Made by a program: the position numbers and the translations under genes
Part shown: one piece after another, positions 1 through 8,076 of the stretch
How the letters are laid out: each line of letters starts with the position of its first letter
Numbering within the stretch: position 1 is the stretch's first letter
Assembly: GCF_000421845.1 (NCBI RefSeq)
Contig: NZ_ATXU01000003.1
Coordinates: forward strand, 124,001-188,000
Reading direction: 5' to 3'
Origin: Leucobacter chironomi DSM 19883
GTDB taxonomy: Bacteria > Actinomycetota > Actinomycetes > Actinomycetales > Microbacteriaceae
DNA length: 64,000 nucleotides
The notes under the pieces: model-generated
Database searches by the model: none
Seen by the model: the letters and a program-made list of their open reading frames with translations, nothing else
Told to the model about the DNA's origin: nothing

Positions 1-1
1 G

Positions 2-292
2 ACGTGGAACCGGGGGTGGGCGAGGATCGCAGCCCGCAGCCTGCTCGCGGCCGGGCGCCCCGTGCTCTCCGACGTGCACACGGCGCTCGCGGGCTGCGGC
101 GAGGCCGAGCGAGTCCGCCTCGAGGAGGCGGCGCGCAGCTACCTCCGCACGGGCAGCATCGGCGACTCGGCCGCCGAGCTGTTCTGCCACCGCAACACGC
201 TCGCGAACCGGCTGCGGCGCTTCGCGGAACTCACGGGAGTCGACCCGACGGTGCCCGAGCAGGCGGCCCGCCTCGTGGTCGGCTGGGCCTGA
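2..292 (+). CDS. PucR-type transcriptional regulator, C-terminal part (5' end outside window)
   Basis: The reading frame is open from the left edge and stops at 290-292. The visible 96 residues carry the C-terminal helix-turn-helix found in PucR/CdaR-type regulators, including the stretch FCHRNTLANRLRRFAELTG, where the recognition helix follows an H-R-N-T turn. Proteins of this family sense metabolites through an N-terminal domain and often control purine, amino-acid or amine catabolism. The sensing domain lies outside the window, so the ligand cannot be guessed. It is convergent with the M20 peptidase gene, which ends 33 bp downstream on the other strand. Confidence 0.8.
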   Translation, partial: TWNRGWARIAARSLLAAGRPVLSDVHTALAGCGEAERVRLEEAARSYLRTGSIGDSAAELFCHRNTLANRLRRFAELTGVDPTVPEQAARLVVGWA

Positions 293-325
293 GGGCCTGA
301 GGACCTGACGGACTGAGGGCCGCGC

Positions 326-1711
326 TCAGGCACGCGCAGGAGGCGAGGATGCGCGAGACGCGCCCGAACCGATGCGATCCGCGACGATGCTGCGCAGCGC
401 CGCCATCGACAGCTCCACCGAGGTGACGTCGATGCGCTCGTCGTTGCCGTGCACGCCCTCGCGATACCGCTCGTAGCTCCAGCCCGGGGCGAGCAGGCCG
501 AAGCCGTAGGCCGGGATCCCGAGCTCGCGCAGCACGCGCGCATCCGATCCGCCGGCCGCCATGATGGGCACCGTGGGCGCGTCGGCCACTTCGGCGATGG
601 CGCGCATGATCGCCCCGAACAGCGGCGTGTGCGGGCTCGACCCGGTCGCCGCCCAGCCGTGCAGATGGCGGATCTCCACCTGCTCGGCGAGCGGCCCGAG
701 CACGGCGACGAGCAGCTCGTCGACCTCCTCGTCGCTCGTGCCGGGCAGGGTGCGGATGTCGAGGTCGATCGACGCCGACCCCGGGATGACGTTGTGGACG
801 GATCCGGCACGCACCACGGTGGGCGAGATCGTGATCCGCGAGACCGCGTGGGCATATCCCGCGATGCCGCCGAGCTGCGGCAGGGCGCCATCGAGGCGCA
901 CGGGATCGCGCAGCCGCTCCGCGAGGACGGGGTCGTCGATGCGGGCGTCGACGAAGGCGTTCCACAGCTCGCCGAGCTGCGCCGCCGGCATCACCTCTTC
1001 GAAGCGCTGCAGCACCTCGCCCATGCGGTAGGCGGCGCTCGTCGCACCGAAGGGGATCGAGGCATGGCCGGGCTTGCCGCGCACCACGAGCCGACGTCCG
1101 GCGGATCCCTTCTCGGCGACCTCGATGGCGACGTGCCGGCCCATGCGCATGCCGCCCGACTCCGAGAGGGCCTCGGTGACGCGCACGGTCTCGGGGTGCT
1201 CGCGCACCAGCCAGTGCATGCCGAGGCTGCTGCCCGCCTCCTCATCGGCCACCGCGAGCAGCACGAGGTCGCCGCGGGGCGGCGTCGGGGCGAGCGCGAC
1301 CTCGCGCAGCACGCACGCGAACGCGGCGGTGAGGTAGAGCATGTCGACGGCGCCGCGACCCCAGATCTCGCCGTCGATGAGCTCGCCGCCGAAGGGGTTG
1401 CGGGTCCAGCCGTCGGGGTCGACGGGCACGACGTCGAGGTGGCCCAGCAGACCGAGCGCCGGGGCCGTCGGGTCGGTGCCGTGCACGCGCGCGATGAGGG
1501 AGGCGCGGCCGGGCGCAGATTCGAGCACGTGGGTCTCGATGCGACCCAGTGCGATCGCGTCGGCGAGGAAGCGCTGCAGCACGCGCACGCTGCGGATCTC
1601 CTGGCCGGACGCGGGGGTGCCGTCGTTCACGCACCCCTCGCGGATGAGCGCGCGCAGCAGCTCGATCGCCTCGTCGGCGCCGCCGGATCCGCTGATCCGC
1701 TCCTCCGTCAC
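326..1711 (-). CDS. M20 family metallopeptidase
   Basis: The 461-residue cytoplasmic hydrolase has the M20/M25/M40 layout. The first zinc-site motif GHLDVVP lies near residue 95, GRGAVDM supplies the bridging aspartate, DEEAG holds the catalytic base, and a GKPGHASIP segment begins the dimerisation domain. Family members release amino acids from peptides, acylated amino acids or carbamoyl compounds; the exact substrate cannot be read from sequence. The start is GTG with a GGAGG ribosome site 7 bases upstream. It lies downstream of, and on the same strand as, the TetR gene. The nearby amidohydrolase and peptide-type ABC operon suggests peptide or amide scavenging (inference). Confidence 0.88.
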   Translation of the reverse strand: MTEERISGSGGADEAIELLRALIREGCVNDGTPASGQEIRSVRVLQRFLADAIALGRIETHVLESAPGRASLIARVHGTDPTAPALGLLGHLDVVPVDPDGWTRNPFGGELIDGEIWGRGAVDMLYLTAAFACVLREVALAPTPPRGDLVLLAVADEEAGSSLGMHWLVREHPETVRVTEALSESGGMRMGRHVAIEVAEKGSAGRRLVVRGKPGHASIPFGATSAAYRMGEVLQRFEEVMPAAQLGELWNAFVDARIDDPVLAERLRDPVRLDGALPQLGGIAGYAHAVSRITISPTVVRAGSVHNVIPGSASIDLDIRTLPGTSDEEVDELLVAVLGPLAEQVEIRHLHGWAATGSSPHTPLFGAIMRAIAEVADAPTVPIMAAGGSDARVLRELGIPAYGFGLLAPGWSYERYREGVHGNDERIDVTSVELSMAALRSIVADRIGSGASRASSPPARA

Positions 1712-1823
1712 CGTCGCACCTCCGCTCGCATCGAGGATCGGGCCTCGACCCCTTCTACCCTAGCCCCGGCACCCCTCCGCTCCCGTTTTCAGGCGTCTGA
1801 GCGTGCGGAGGAGCCGTCCGTGC

Positions 1824-1889
1824 ATATGGGATCTGCCGTGAATATGGCGCAGGAGATGGGACCCGTCATATTTTCGGCAGAATCCATAT
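1824..1889. repeat. Imperfect inverted repeat between TetR and M20 peptidase genes
   Basis: ATATGGGATCTGCCG (1824-1838) pairs with CGGCAGAATCCATAT (1875-1889) at 13 of 15 positions across a 36-base loop. It lies between the TetR stop (1928) and the peptidase start (1711). It could be the TetR terminator stem or part of the peptidase control region. No T-run follows on the minus strand. Just beside it, a 16-bp near repeat (GCAGGATCGGGCAGGG, 1901-1916 and 1922-1937, one mismatch) runs into the end of the TetR gene. Confidence 0.45.
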
Positions 1890-1927
1890 CGACGGGCCGG
1901 GCAGGATCGGGCAGGGGCCGAGCAGGA

Positions 1928-2602
1928 TCAGGCAGGGTTAGGCGGGGTCGCCGCCACGGCGTCGAGGATCGCCGCGATGCCCGCGCGGTAGACGGTCATG
2001 CCGTCCATCGCGAGCAGCGCGTCGCGGTGCCGGTTCACGAGCGGGTACTCGGTGAGGTTGACCGAGCCGAAGGTGCTGATCCACGGCTCGGTGCCGTCGC
2101 GCGCGGCATCGGGGTTGCGCAGCACGTCGTTCGCGAGCGCTGCGCTCTGCGAGAGCGCGAAGCCCGAGACCGCGGCGTAGGCGCGCAGCAGCTCCTCGTC
2201 GCGCAGCCCGCCCTCGGCGAGCATCTCGAGCATGAACTCGACGGCCGAGGTGTCGCCGGGCCCGCCCGGGTCGATGACGGCCCCCTCAGCCCCGATGGAG
2301 GGGTACTCGAGCGCGAGCTCGGCCGTGCGCATGAGGTGGGCCTCCAGCCGCTCGCGCCAGCTGCCCGAGCTCTCGCGCCCGGCCTCCGTGGCCCAGCCGG
2401 TGATGCGGTCGAGCGCGGCCTTGAGCAGTTCGTCCTTGTTTCGGAAGTGCCGGTACATGGCCGTGGCGTCCACGCCGAGGGCGTCGCCGAGTCGCTTGAA
2501 GGTGATCCGCGCGTGCGGTTCGTCCCGCGCCAGGCGCAGCATCGCGTCGACGATCACGCGCTGATCCAGTCGCACGCGTCGCGCGCCCGCAGCCTCCACC
2601 AT
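1928..2602 (-). CDS. TetR family transcriptional regulator
   Basis: The 224-residue protein starts at ATG 2602, which has an AGGGG ribosome site. A start at 2680 is in frame but would lie inside the operator and has no ribosome site. The N-terminal helix-turn-helix is clear: VIVDAMLRLARDEP, then ITFKRLGDALGVDATAMYRHFRNKDELL. The C-terminal part is the variable ligand domain, here resembling the TetR_C tetracycline-repressor type. The gene is divergent from the amidohydrolase/ABC operon with a TGTCAA-N5-TTGACA palindrome between them, so it probably represses that operon and itself (inference). Confidence 0.88.
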   Translation of the reverse strand: MVEAAGARRVRLDQRVIVDAMLRLARDEPHARITFKRLGDALGVDATAMYRHFRNKDELLKAALDRITGWATEAGRESSGSWRERLEAHLMRTAELALEYPSIGAEGAVIDPGGPGDTSAVEFMLEMLAEGGLRDEELLRAYAAVSGFALSQSAALANDVLRNPDAARDGTEPWISTFGSVNLTEYPLVNRHRDALLAMDGMTVYRAGIAAILDAVAATPPNPA

Positions 2603-2679
2603 CTCGACCCCTGTCGTTCGGATTCCTGACACCAGTGTAGGCCTGGGAGCCGACAGCGCCAGTGTTCTGTCAATGGACA

Positions 2680-2696
2680 TGTCAACGTAATTGACA
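2680..2696. promoter_or_regulatory. Probable TetR operator
   Basis: TGTCAACGTAATTGACA is a perfect 6-bp inverted repeat with a 5-base centre in the divergent TetR/amidohydrolase spacer. A third TGTCAA lies 12 bp to the left at 2668-2673. The right arm is also the -35 element of the rightward promoter, so a bound repressor would block RNA polymerase directly. Confidence 0.6.
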
Positions 2697-2719
2697 TTAC
2701 CGGGCGATCCACCTACTGT
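2691..2719 (+). promoter_or_regulatory. Sigma-70-type promoter of the amidohydrolase/ABC operon
   Basis: A consensus -35 TTGACA (2691-2696) is followed after 17 bases by TACTGT (2714-2719), a good -10. Transcription would begin near 2726. This places the ATG at 2734 too close to the 5' end and favours the GTG at 2758. Confidence 0.65.
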
Positions 2720-2757
2720 GGCAGCACGGATCGATGACGATACCCCAGGAGGCCCCG

Positions 2758-4476
2758 GTGACCGATACCCCGCACGCAGACGTCGTATTCGAGAACGGCT
2801 GGATCTACACCGGCACGGACGCGCAGCCCAGACCGGGCGGGATCGCCGTCGCCGACGGTCGCATCCTCAGCACCGACCCCGACGAGGTCGCCCGCCTCGC
2901 CGAGACCGCCGCCGAGCGCGTCGACCTCGCCGGCCGCCTGCTGATCCCCGGCTTCCAGGACGCGCACGTGCACCCCGTCAGCGCCGGCATCGAACTGCTG
3001 AGCTGCAACCTCACCGAGTGCGACACCGCCGAACAGGCCCTCGCCACCATCGCCGCCTATGCCGAGGCCCACCCCGAGGTCGACTGGATCCTGGGCGCCG
3101 GATGGTCGATGGAGTTCTTCCCCGGAGGCACCCCCACCCGGCAGATGCTCGACGCGATCGTGCCCGACCGCCCCGTCTTCCTCGAGAACCGCGATCACCA
3201 CGGCGCCTGGTTCAACACCCGTGCCGCCGAGCTCGCCGGCGTCGACGCCGCCACGGCCGACCCGGTGGACGGCCGCTTCGAACGCGAAGCCGACGGCACC
3301 CCGGCGGGCACCGCCCACGAGGGCGCCATGAGCCTCTTCACCGCCGCCCGCCCCCGCGCCACCCAGCAGAAGGCCTACGACGGCCTGCTCGCAGCGCAGG
3401 AGTACCTGCTCTCCTTCGGCATCACCGCCTGGCAGGACGCCGCCGTCGGCGAGTTCATGGGCAGCCCGGACACCGTGCCCGTCTACCACCGCGCCGTCGC
3501 CGACGGAACGCTCAAGGTGCGGGTGCGCGGCGCGCAGTGGTGGAACCGCGAAGACGGGGATGCCCAGCTCGCCCCCATTCTCGCCCGCCGCGACGAGGCC
3601 GCCGCCGAGTGCGACCCCGAACGCCTCTCGTTGAACTCGGTGAAGGTGATGGTCGACGGCGTCGCCGAGAACTTCACCGCCGCCATGCACGACTGCTACC
3701 TCGACCACCACGGCCACGCCACCGACAACCGCGGCATCTCGTTCTTCGACCCGCGCCAGATGGCCGACTTCGTCACGGCGCTCGACCGCGAAGGCGTGCA
3801 GGTGCACTTCCACGCGCTCGGCGACCGCGCCGTCACCGACGCCCTCGACGCCATCGAGCGGGCGCGCGCGGTGAACGGTCCCGGCGACAATCGCCACCAC
3901 CTCGCCCACCTGCAGGTCGTGCGCTCCGAGGACGTGGCCCGCTTCGCCCCGCTCGGCGCGACCGCCAACATGCAGGCCCTCTGGGCGTGCCACGAGGACC
4001 AGCTCGACGAGCTCACCCTCCCGTTCCTGGCCGGGGACGCCGAAGCGCACCACTACCCCTTCGGCGAACTCGCGGCAGCCGGGGCCGCTCTCGCGGCCGG
4101 GAGCGACTGGCCGGTCTCCAGCCCGGATCCGCTCCAGGCCATCCACGTCGCCGTGAACCGCGTCGCCCACGGCGAGCAGCGCCCGCCCCTCGGCGCCGAG
4201 CACCAGAAGCTCACCCTCGCGCAAGCCCTCGACGCGTACACGCAGGGCACCGCCCGCATCAACCACCTCGACCACGCCACCGGCCGCCTCCTCCCCGGCT
4301 ACTACGCCGACCTCGCCATCATCGATCGCAACCTCTTCGAGCTGCCCGCGGAGCAGATCGGCAGCGCCGCCGTCGACGAGACCTGGGTCGGCGGCGAGCG
4401 CGTCTACTCCCGACCCGCGGCGCACGGCGCTGCGGCGCACGGCGCTGCGGCCGCCCCGAGGGGGGCCGCCGCGTGA
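2758..4476 (+). CDS. Amidohydrolase family 3 (YtcJ-like) metal-dependent hydrolase
   Basis: The 572-residue enzyme shows the amidohydrolase plan: an N-terminal beta-sandwich segment, then FQDAHVHP with the HxH metal pair, a late histidine in HFHALGDRAVTDAL, and a catalytic aspartate in AAGSDWPVS. The C-terminus (GYYADLAIID) closes the beta-sandwich. The start is GTG 2758, with AGGAGG 5 bases upstream; an in-frame ATG at 2734 is the alternative. Family members hydrolyse amide or related C-N bonds in cyclic and N-acyl compounds; the substrate is unknown. It is the first gene of the operon and overlaps the binding-protein gene by GTGA, so its substrate may be what the transporter imports. Confidence 0.88.
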   Translation: MTDTPHADVVFENGWIYTGTDAQPRPGGIAVADGRILSTDPDEVARLAETAAERVDLAGRLLIPGFQDAHVHPVSAGIELLSCNLTECDTAEQALATIAAYAEAHPEVDWILGAGWSMEFFPGGTPTRQMLDAIVPDRPVFLENRDHHGAWFNTRAAELAGVDAATADPVDGRFEREADGTPAGTAHEGAMSLFTAARPRATQQKAYDGLLAAQEYLLSFGITAWQDAAVGEFMGSPDTVPVYHRAVADGTLKVRVRGAQWWNREDGDAQLAPILARRDEAAAECDPERLSLNSVKVMVDGVAENFTAAMHDCYLDHHGHATDNRGISFFDPRQMADFVTALDREGVQVHFHALGDRAVTDALDAIERARAVNGPGDNRHHLAHLQVVRSEDVARFAPLGATANMQALWACHEDQLDELTLPFLAGDAEAHHYPFGELAAAGAALAAGSDWPVSSPDPLQAIHVAVNRVAHGEQRPPLGAEHQKLTLAQALDAYTQGTARINHLDHATGRLLPGYYADLAIIDRNLFELPAEQIGSAAVDETWVGGERVYSRPAAHGAAAHGAAAAPRGAAA

Positions 4477-6134
4477 CGGTTCGGATCCGCCGGGCAGGCC
4501 GCGCCGCCCGCAGCCGCCGCATCATCGCCGTCATCGGGGCCGGCGCCCTGGCCGTCGGCGCCCTCGCGGGGTGCGGACAGAGCGCCGCCGCGCGCAACGC
4601 CGGCACCTTCGAGCTCACGGCGCACACGCCGGCGCCCGCCGGCGATATCGACTCGTTCACCTGGGCCCTCTCGACCGAGCCCTACTCGCTCGACCCCGCC
4701 TACGCCTTCGACTACGCCGACAACACGGTGCTCGCGAACGTGTGCGAGTCGCTGCTGCGCTGGAACTCCGAACTGTCGCAATCGCCCGGCCTCGCCACCG
4801 GCGTCGACCATCCCGACCCCCTCAGCTGGGTCTACACGATCCGAGAGGGCGTGAAGTTCCACGACGGCACCACGATGACCCCGAATGACGTCGTCGTCTC
4901 GCTGGGCCGCCACCTCGACCCCGAGGTCGCCTCGTTCTGGTACGACTCCTTCAAGAACGTCGAGTCCATCGAGCAGACCGGCGAGCACGAGGTCACCGTA
5001 CGCACGATCGTGCCCGACTCGCAGTTCAACCAGCTCATGTCGGCAGCGCCCGGCGTGATCCAGTCGGCCGCGACCACCGAGGCCGCCGGCCCCGACTACG
5101 GCAACCAGTCGACCGGGGTCAACTGCACCGGGCTGTTCTCCTTCGGCGAGTGGCGCTCAGGCGAGTCCATCACCCTCGACCGCTTCGACGACTACTGGGA
5201 TCCCGAGCTGCGGGCGAAGGCCGAGCAGATGACGTTCGTGATCCTCAACGATGCGAACGCCCGCGTCAACGCTCTGCAGACCGGCGAGATCGACGGCGCC
5301 TGGACCATCCCCTACAACGCGATCGACGTGCTGCGGGCGAGCGACACCGGGTCCGTCTACTTCGGCACCAACACGACCGTGCAGAGCCTCGTCGTGTCGA
5401 ACCTGGAGGGCCCGCTCGGCGACGTGCGCGTGCGCCAGGCCCTCACGATGGCACTGGACCGCGAGGCACTGGTGCGCGCCGCGGTGCAGGGCTACGGCAC
5501 CGCCACGAACGCCCTCACCTCGGAATCGGTGTGGATGAACGGCGACCCCGAGGCCACCCGCCTCGCGTTCGACGAGCTGCCCTCCCACGACTACGACCTG
5601 GACGCCGCGCGCGAGCTGATCAAGGAGGCCGGCGCGGAGGGCGCGAAGATCACCTACGTGACCGCCCCGCTCGACTCGTCGTTCGACGTGATCTCCCAGG
5701 CGGTCGCCTCCGCGGGCCGCGAGATCGGCCTCGACATCGAGATCGAGACCCGCACCCCGAACGCCTACACCCTGCTCTTCTCGGATCCCTCCGCGATCGA
5801 GGGCGTCGACCTGTTCGCCACCACCTGGTACCTGTCAAGCACCGATCCGCTCGAGATGTACGCGGTGCTGCGCACCGGCGAGTTCTCGAACTACGGGCAG
5901 TGGTCGAACCCCGAGTTCGACGACGTGGTGAACCGGGCGCTGCAGACCATCGACGACGGGGAGCGGTCCTTCCTGTCGGCCGAAGCGCAGCAGCTCGCCA
6001 GCGAGGAACTGCCCTGGATCCCGCTGATCGACCTGCCGACCACGCTGTGGCTGGGCGAGCGGATCACGGGCGTCGACCCGTCCATCTCCTACATGTACTA
6101 CCCCTGGGCCGCGACGATCGGAAGGGCCGAGTGA
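4473..6134 (+). CDS. ABC transporter substrate-binding lipoprotein, family 5 (peptide/nickel class)
   Basis: The 553-residue protein begins at GTG 4473, overlapping the previous stop. It has a basic, hydrophobic signal peptide ending in a lipobox (ALAGC), so it should be anchored outside the membrane. The mature part shows family-5 solute-binding features: an early LSTEPYSLDPAYAFDYADNTVLAN stretch followed by REGVKFHDGTTMTPNDVV. This family captures oligopeptides, dipeptides, nickel chelates or glycosides. The operon context fixes its role as the receptor of the adjacent permeases. A very long open frame extends upstream through the amidohydrolase gene but is only a high-GC shadow there. Confidence 0.9.
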   Translation: MTVRIRRAGRAARSRRIIAVIGAGALAVGALAGCGQSAAARNAGTFELTAHTPAPAGDIDSFTWALSTEPYSLDPAYAFDYADNTVLANVCESLLRWNSELSQSPGLATGVDHPDPLSWVYTIREGVKFHDGTTMTPNDVVVSLGRHLDPEVASFWYDSFKNVESIEQTGEHEVTVRTIVPDSQFNQLMSAAPGVIQSAATTEAAGPDYGNQSTGVNCTGLFSFGEWRSGESITLDRFDDYWDPELRAKAEQMTFVILNDANARVNALQTGEIDGAWTIPYNAIDVLRASDTGSVYFGTNTTVQSLVVSNLEGPLGDVRVRQALTMALDREALVRAAVQGYGTATNALTSESVWMNGDPEATRLAFDELPSHDYDLDAARELIKEAGAEGAKITYVTAPLDSSFDVISQAVASAGREIGLDIEIETRTPNAYTLLFSDPSAIEGVDLFATTWYLSSTDPLEMYAVLRTGEFSNYGQWSNPEFDDVVNRALQTIDDGERSFLSAEAQQLASEELPWIPLIDLPTTLWLGERITGVDPSISYMYYPWAATIGRAE

Positions 6135-7174
6135 TGAGCGAAACCGCAACGGGGGCTCCGCAGACGCGGGCCGTGCGCCTGCAGGAGAACGAACGACGCA
6201 GCGGATCGGGCCGAGGGGCGCGCACCGCGCGCTTCATCGCCGGCCGCATCGTCGGTCTCGTCGCGACGCTGTTCGCCGCGTCGCTCGTGGTGTTCTTCTC
6301 CCGCTTCGTCGTGCCGGGCGACCCCGCCCGCTTCCTGCTGCGCGGGCGCAGCCCGAGCCCCGAGGCCATCGCCGAGGTGACGCGCCAGTACGGGCTCGAC
6401 AAGTCGCCCGTCGAGCAGTACCTCAGCTGGATCGGCGGCGTGCTGCGCGGCGACTTCGGCCGTTCGCTCCAGTACCGCGACGACGTCTCGCACGTGCTCC
6501 TGCAGCGCCTCCCGGTCACCCTCGAGCTGGTGGCGATGGCCGCGGTGATCATCACCGTGCTGGGGCTCGCGGCGGGCATCTGGGCGAGCCTGCGGCGCGG
6601 ACGGTTCGCGGATCGCGCGATCCTCATCACCTCCACCGCCCTGGGCGCGGTGCCGTCGTTCGTCATCGCGATCCTGCTCATCGCCGTCTTCTCGGTGCAG
6701 CTGGGCTGGTTCCCGTCGTTCGGCAGCGGCCACGAGGGGATCGACCGCTTCGTGCACCTCGTGCTGCCGGCCTTCGCGCTCGGCCTCGCCTTCGTGGCGC
6801 TCGTCGCACGGGTCACCCGCTCCTCGATGAACGAGCAGTTCGTGCGCGAGCACGTCGAGGTGGCCACGAGCCGCGGCCTCACGAAGTCGTCGGTCGTGCT
6901 GCGGCACGTGCTGCGCAACGCGATCAGCCCGATCCTGCTCGTCAGCGGCGTGCTCGTCGCCGGCCTGCTCGTGTCGAGCGCGATCGTGGAGCAGACCTTC
7001 GGCCTCGCGGGCATCGGCTCGCTGCTCGTGCAGTCGGTCGACCGTCTCGACTTCCCGGTCGTGCAGGCGATCGTGCTCGTCGTGGTGGTCGCCTTCGTCA
7101 CGGTCAACACCATCGTCGACCTCATCCAACCGCTGATCGATCCGCGCATAGCCGCGGGAACGGAGACCCGATGA
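6134..7174 (+). CDS. ABC transporter permease, DppB-like
   Basis: The 346-residue integral membrane protein has the DppB/OppB order: an N-terminal membrane helix, an extracellular loop with VVPGDPARFLLRGR, the GDFGRSLQYRDDVS segment, then five more helices. The EAA coupling loop is present (HVEVATSRGLTKSSVVLRHVLRNAISP) and contacts the ATPase. It starts at ATG 6134, sharing one base with the preceding TGA, and overlaps the next permease by four bases. It would form a heterodimeric channel with that protein. Confidence 0.92.
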   Translation: MSETATGAPQTRAVRLQENERRSGSGRGARTARFIAGRIVGLVATLFAASLVVFFSRFVVPGDPARFLLRGRSPSPEAIAEVTRQYGLDKSPVEQYLSWIGGVLRGDFGRSLQYRDDVSHVLLQRLPVTLELVAMAAVIITVLGLAAGIWASLRRGRFADRAILITSTALGAVPSFVIAILLIAVFSVQLGWFPSFGSGHEGIDRFVHLVLPAFALGLAFVALVARVTRSSMNEQFVREHVEVATSRGLTKSSVVLRHVLRNAISPILLVSGVLVAGLLVSSAIVEQTFGLAGIGSLLVQSVDRLDFPVVQAIVLVVVVAFVTVNTIVDLIQPLIDPRIAAGTETR

Positions 7175-8076
7175 GCACCGCAACCAGCCCCTCGAGCCCC
7201 GCAGCGGCGCCCGTGCCGCCCGACGGCACCCGCGCACTCACCGTGCCCGTCGCGGTGAAGCGGCGCGGCCTGTTCACAGTGACCGGGCGGATCGCGGTCG
7301 TCTTCGTCGCGGTGGTCGTGCTGGCCGCAGCGCTCGCGCCGGTCATCGCGCCCTACGACCCCGACCACGTCGACCTGCAGAACATCCTCGCCGGCCCCAG
7401 CTGGGCGCACTGGCTCGGCACCGACGCGCTCGGCCGAGACCTGCTCACCCGTCTCATGTTCGGCGCGCGCACCTCGCTGATCGGCCCGCTCATCGTCGTG
7501 CTCGGCTCGACCGTGCTCGGGCTGGTGCTCGGCCTCGTCGCAGCCTGGCGCGGCGGCTGGCTCGACGCCGTGCTCTCGCGGGTGTTCGACTTCCTGTTCT
7601 CATTCCCGGCCATGCTGCTCGCGATGCTCGGCGTCGCACTGTTCGGGAAGGGGCTCTTCGCGCCCGTGCTCGCGATGACGATCGCCTATGTGCCCTACGT
7701 GGCGCGGCTCACGCGCGGTCTCATCATCACCGAGCGCACCCGCCCCTACGTGCAGGCGTACCGGGTGCTGGGCTTCCGCAGCTCGTGGATCGCCTTCACC
7801 CGGGTGCTGCCGAACGTCGTGCCCACCGTCGGCGCGCAGTCCACCCTCAACTTCGGCTACGTGCTCGCCGACCTCGCCGCCCTGTCGTTCATCGGCCTCG
7901 GCGTGCAGGCGCCCACCGCCGACTGGGGCTCCATGATCAACGAGAGCCGCGGCGCGCTCATGAGCGGTGCGCTGCTTCCCACCTTCGTGCCCGCCGCCGT
8001 GGTGGTGCTCGTGGTCGTCGCCATCAACGTGATCGGCGAGGAACTGTCCGACCGAATCGGAGGCAACTTCTCATGA
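7171..8076 (+). CDS. ABC transporter permease, DppC-like
   Basis: The 301-residue protein has the N-terminal OppC-type helix, the diagnostic LGTDALGRDLLTRLMFGARTSL motif, and an EAA loop (VQAYRVLGFRSSWIAFTRVLPN). About six membrane helices are visible. It begins at an ATGA overlap with the DppB-like gene and ends in an ATGA overlap with the ATPase gene, so the transporter subunits are translationally coupled. Confidence 0.92.
   Translation: MSTATSPSSPAAAPVPPDGTRALTVPVAVKRRGLFTVTGRIAVVFVAVVVLAAALAPVIAPYDPDHVDLQNILAGPSWAHWLGTDALGRDLLTRLMFGARTSLIGPLIVVLGSTVLGLVLGLVAAWRGGWLDAVLSRVFDFLFSFPAMLLAMLGVALFGKGLFAPVLAMTIAYVPYVARLTRGLIITERTRPYVQAYRVLGFRSSWIAFTRVLPNVVPTVGAQSTLNFGYVLADLAALSFIGLGVQAPTADWGSMINESRGALMSGALLPTFVPAAVVVLVVVAINVIGEELSDRIGGNFS

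Noticed and set aside
2691-6134. A single 1147-residue open frame from the TetR spacer to the end of the binding protein
   Set aside because: The first 590 residues are a shadow of the amidohydrolase gene, rich in Arg, Pro and Gly, with no family features. The real start is GTG 4473 with a lipoprotein signal.
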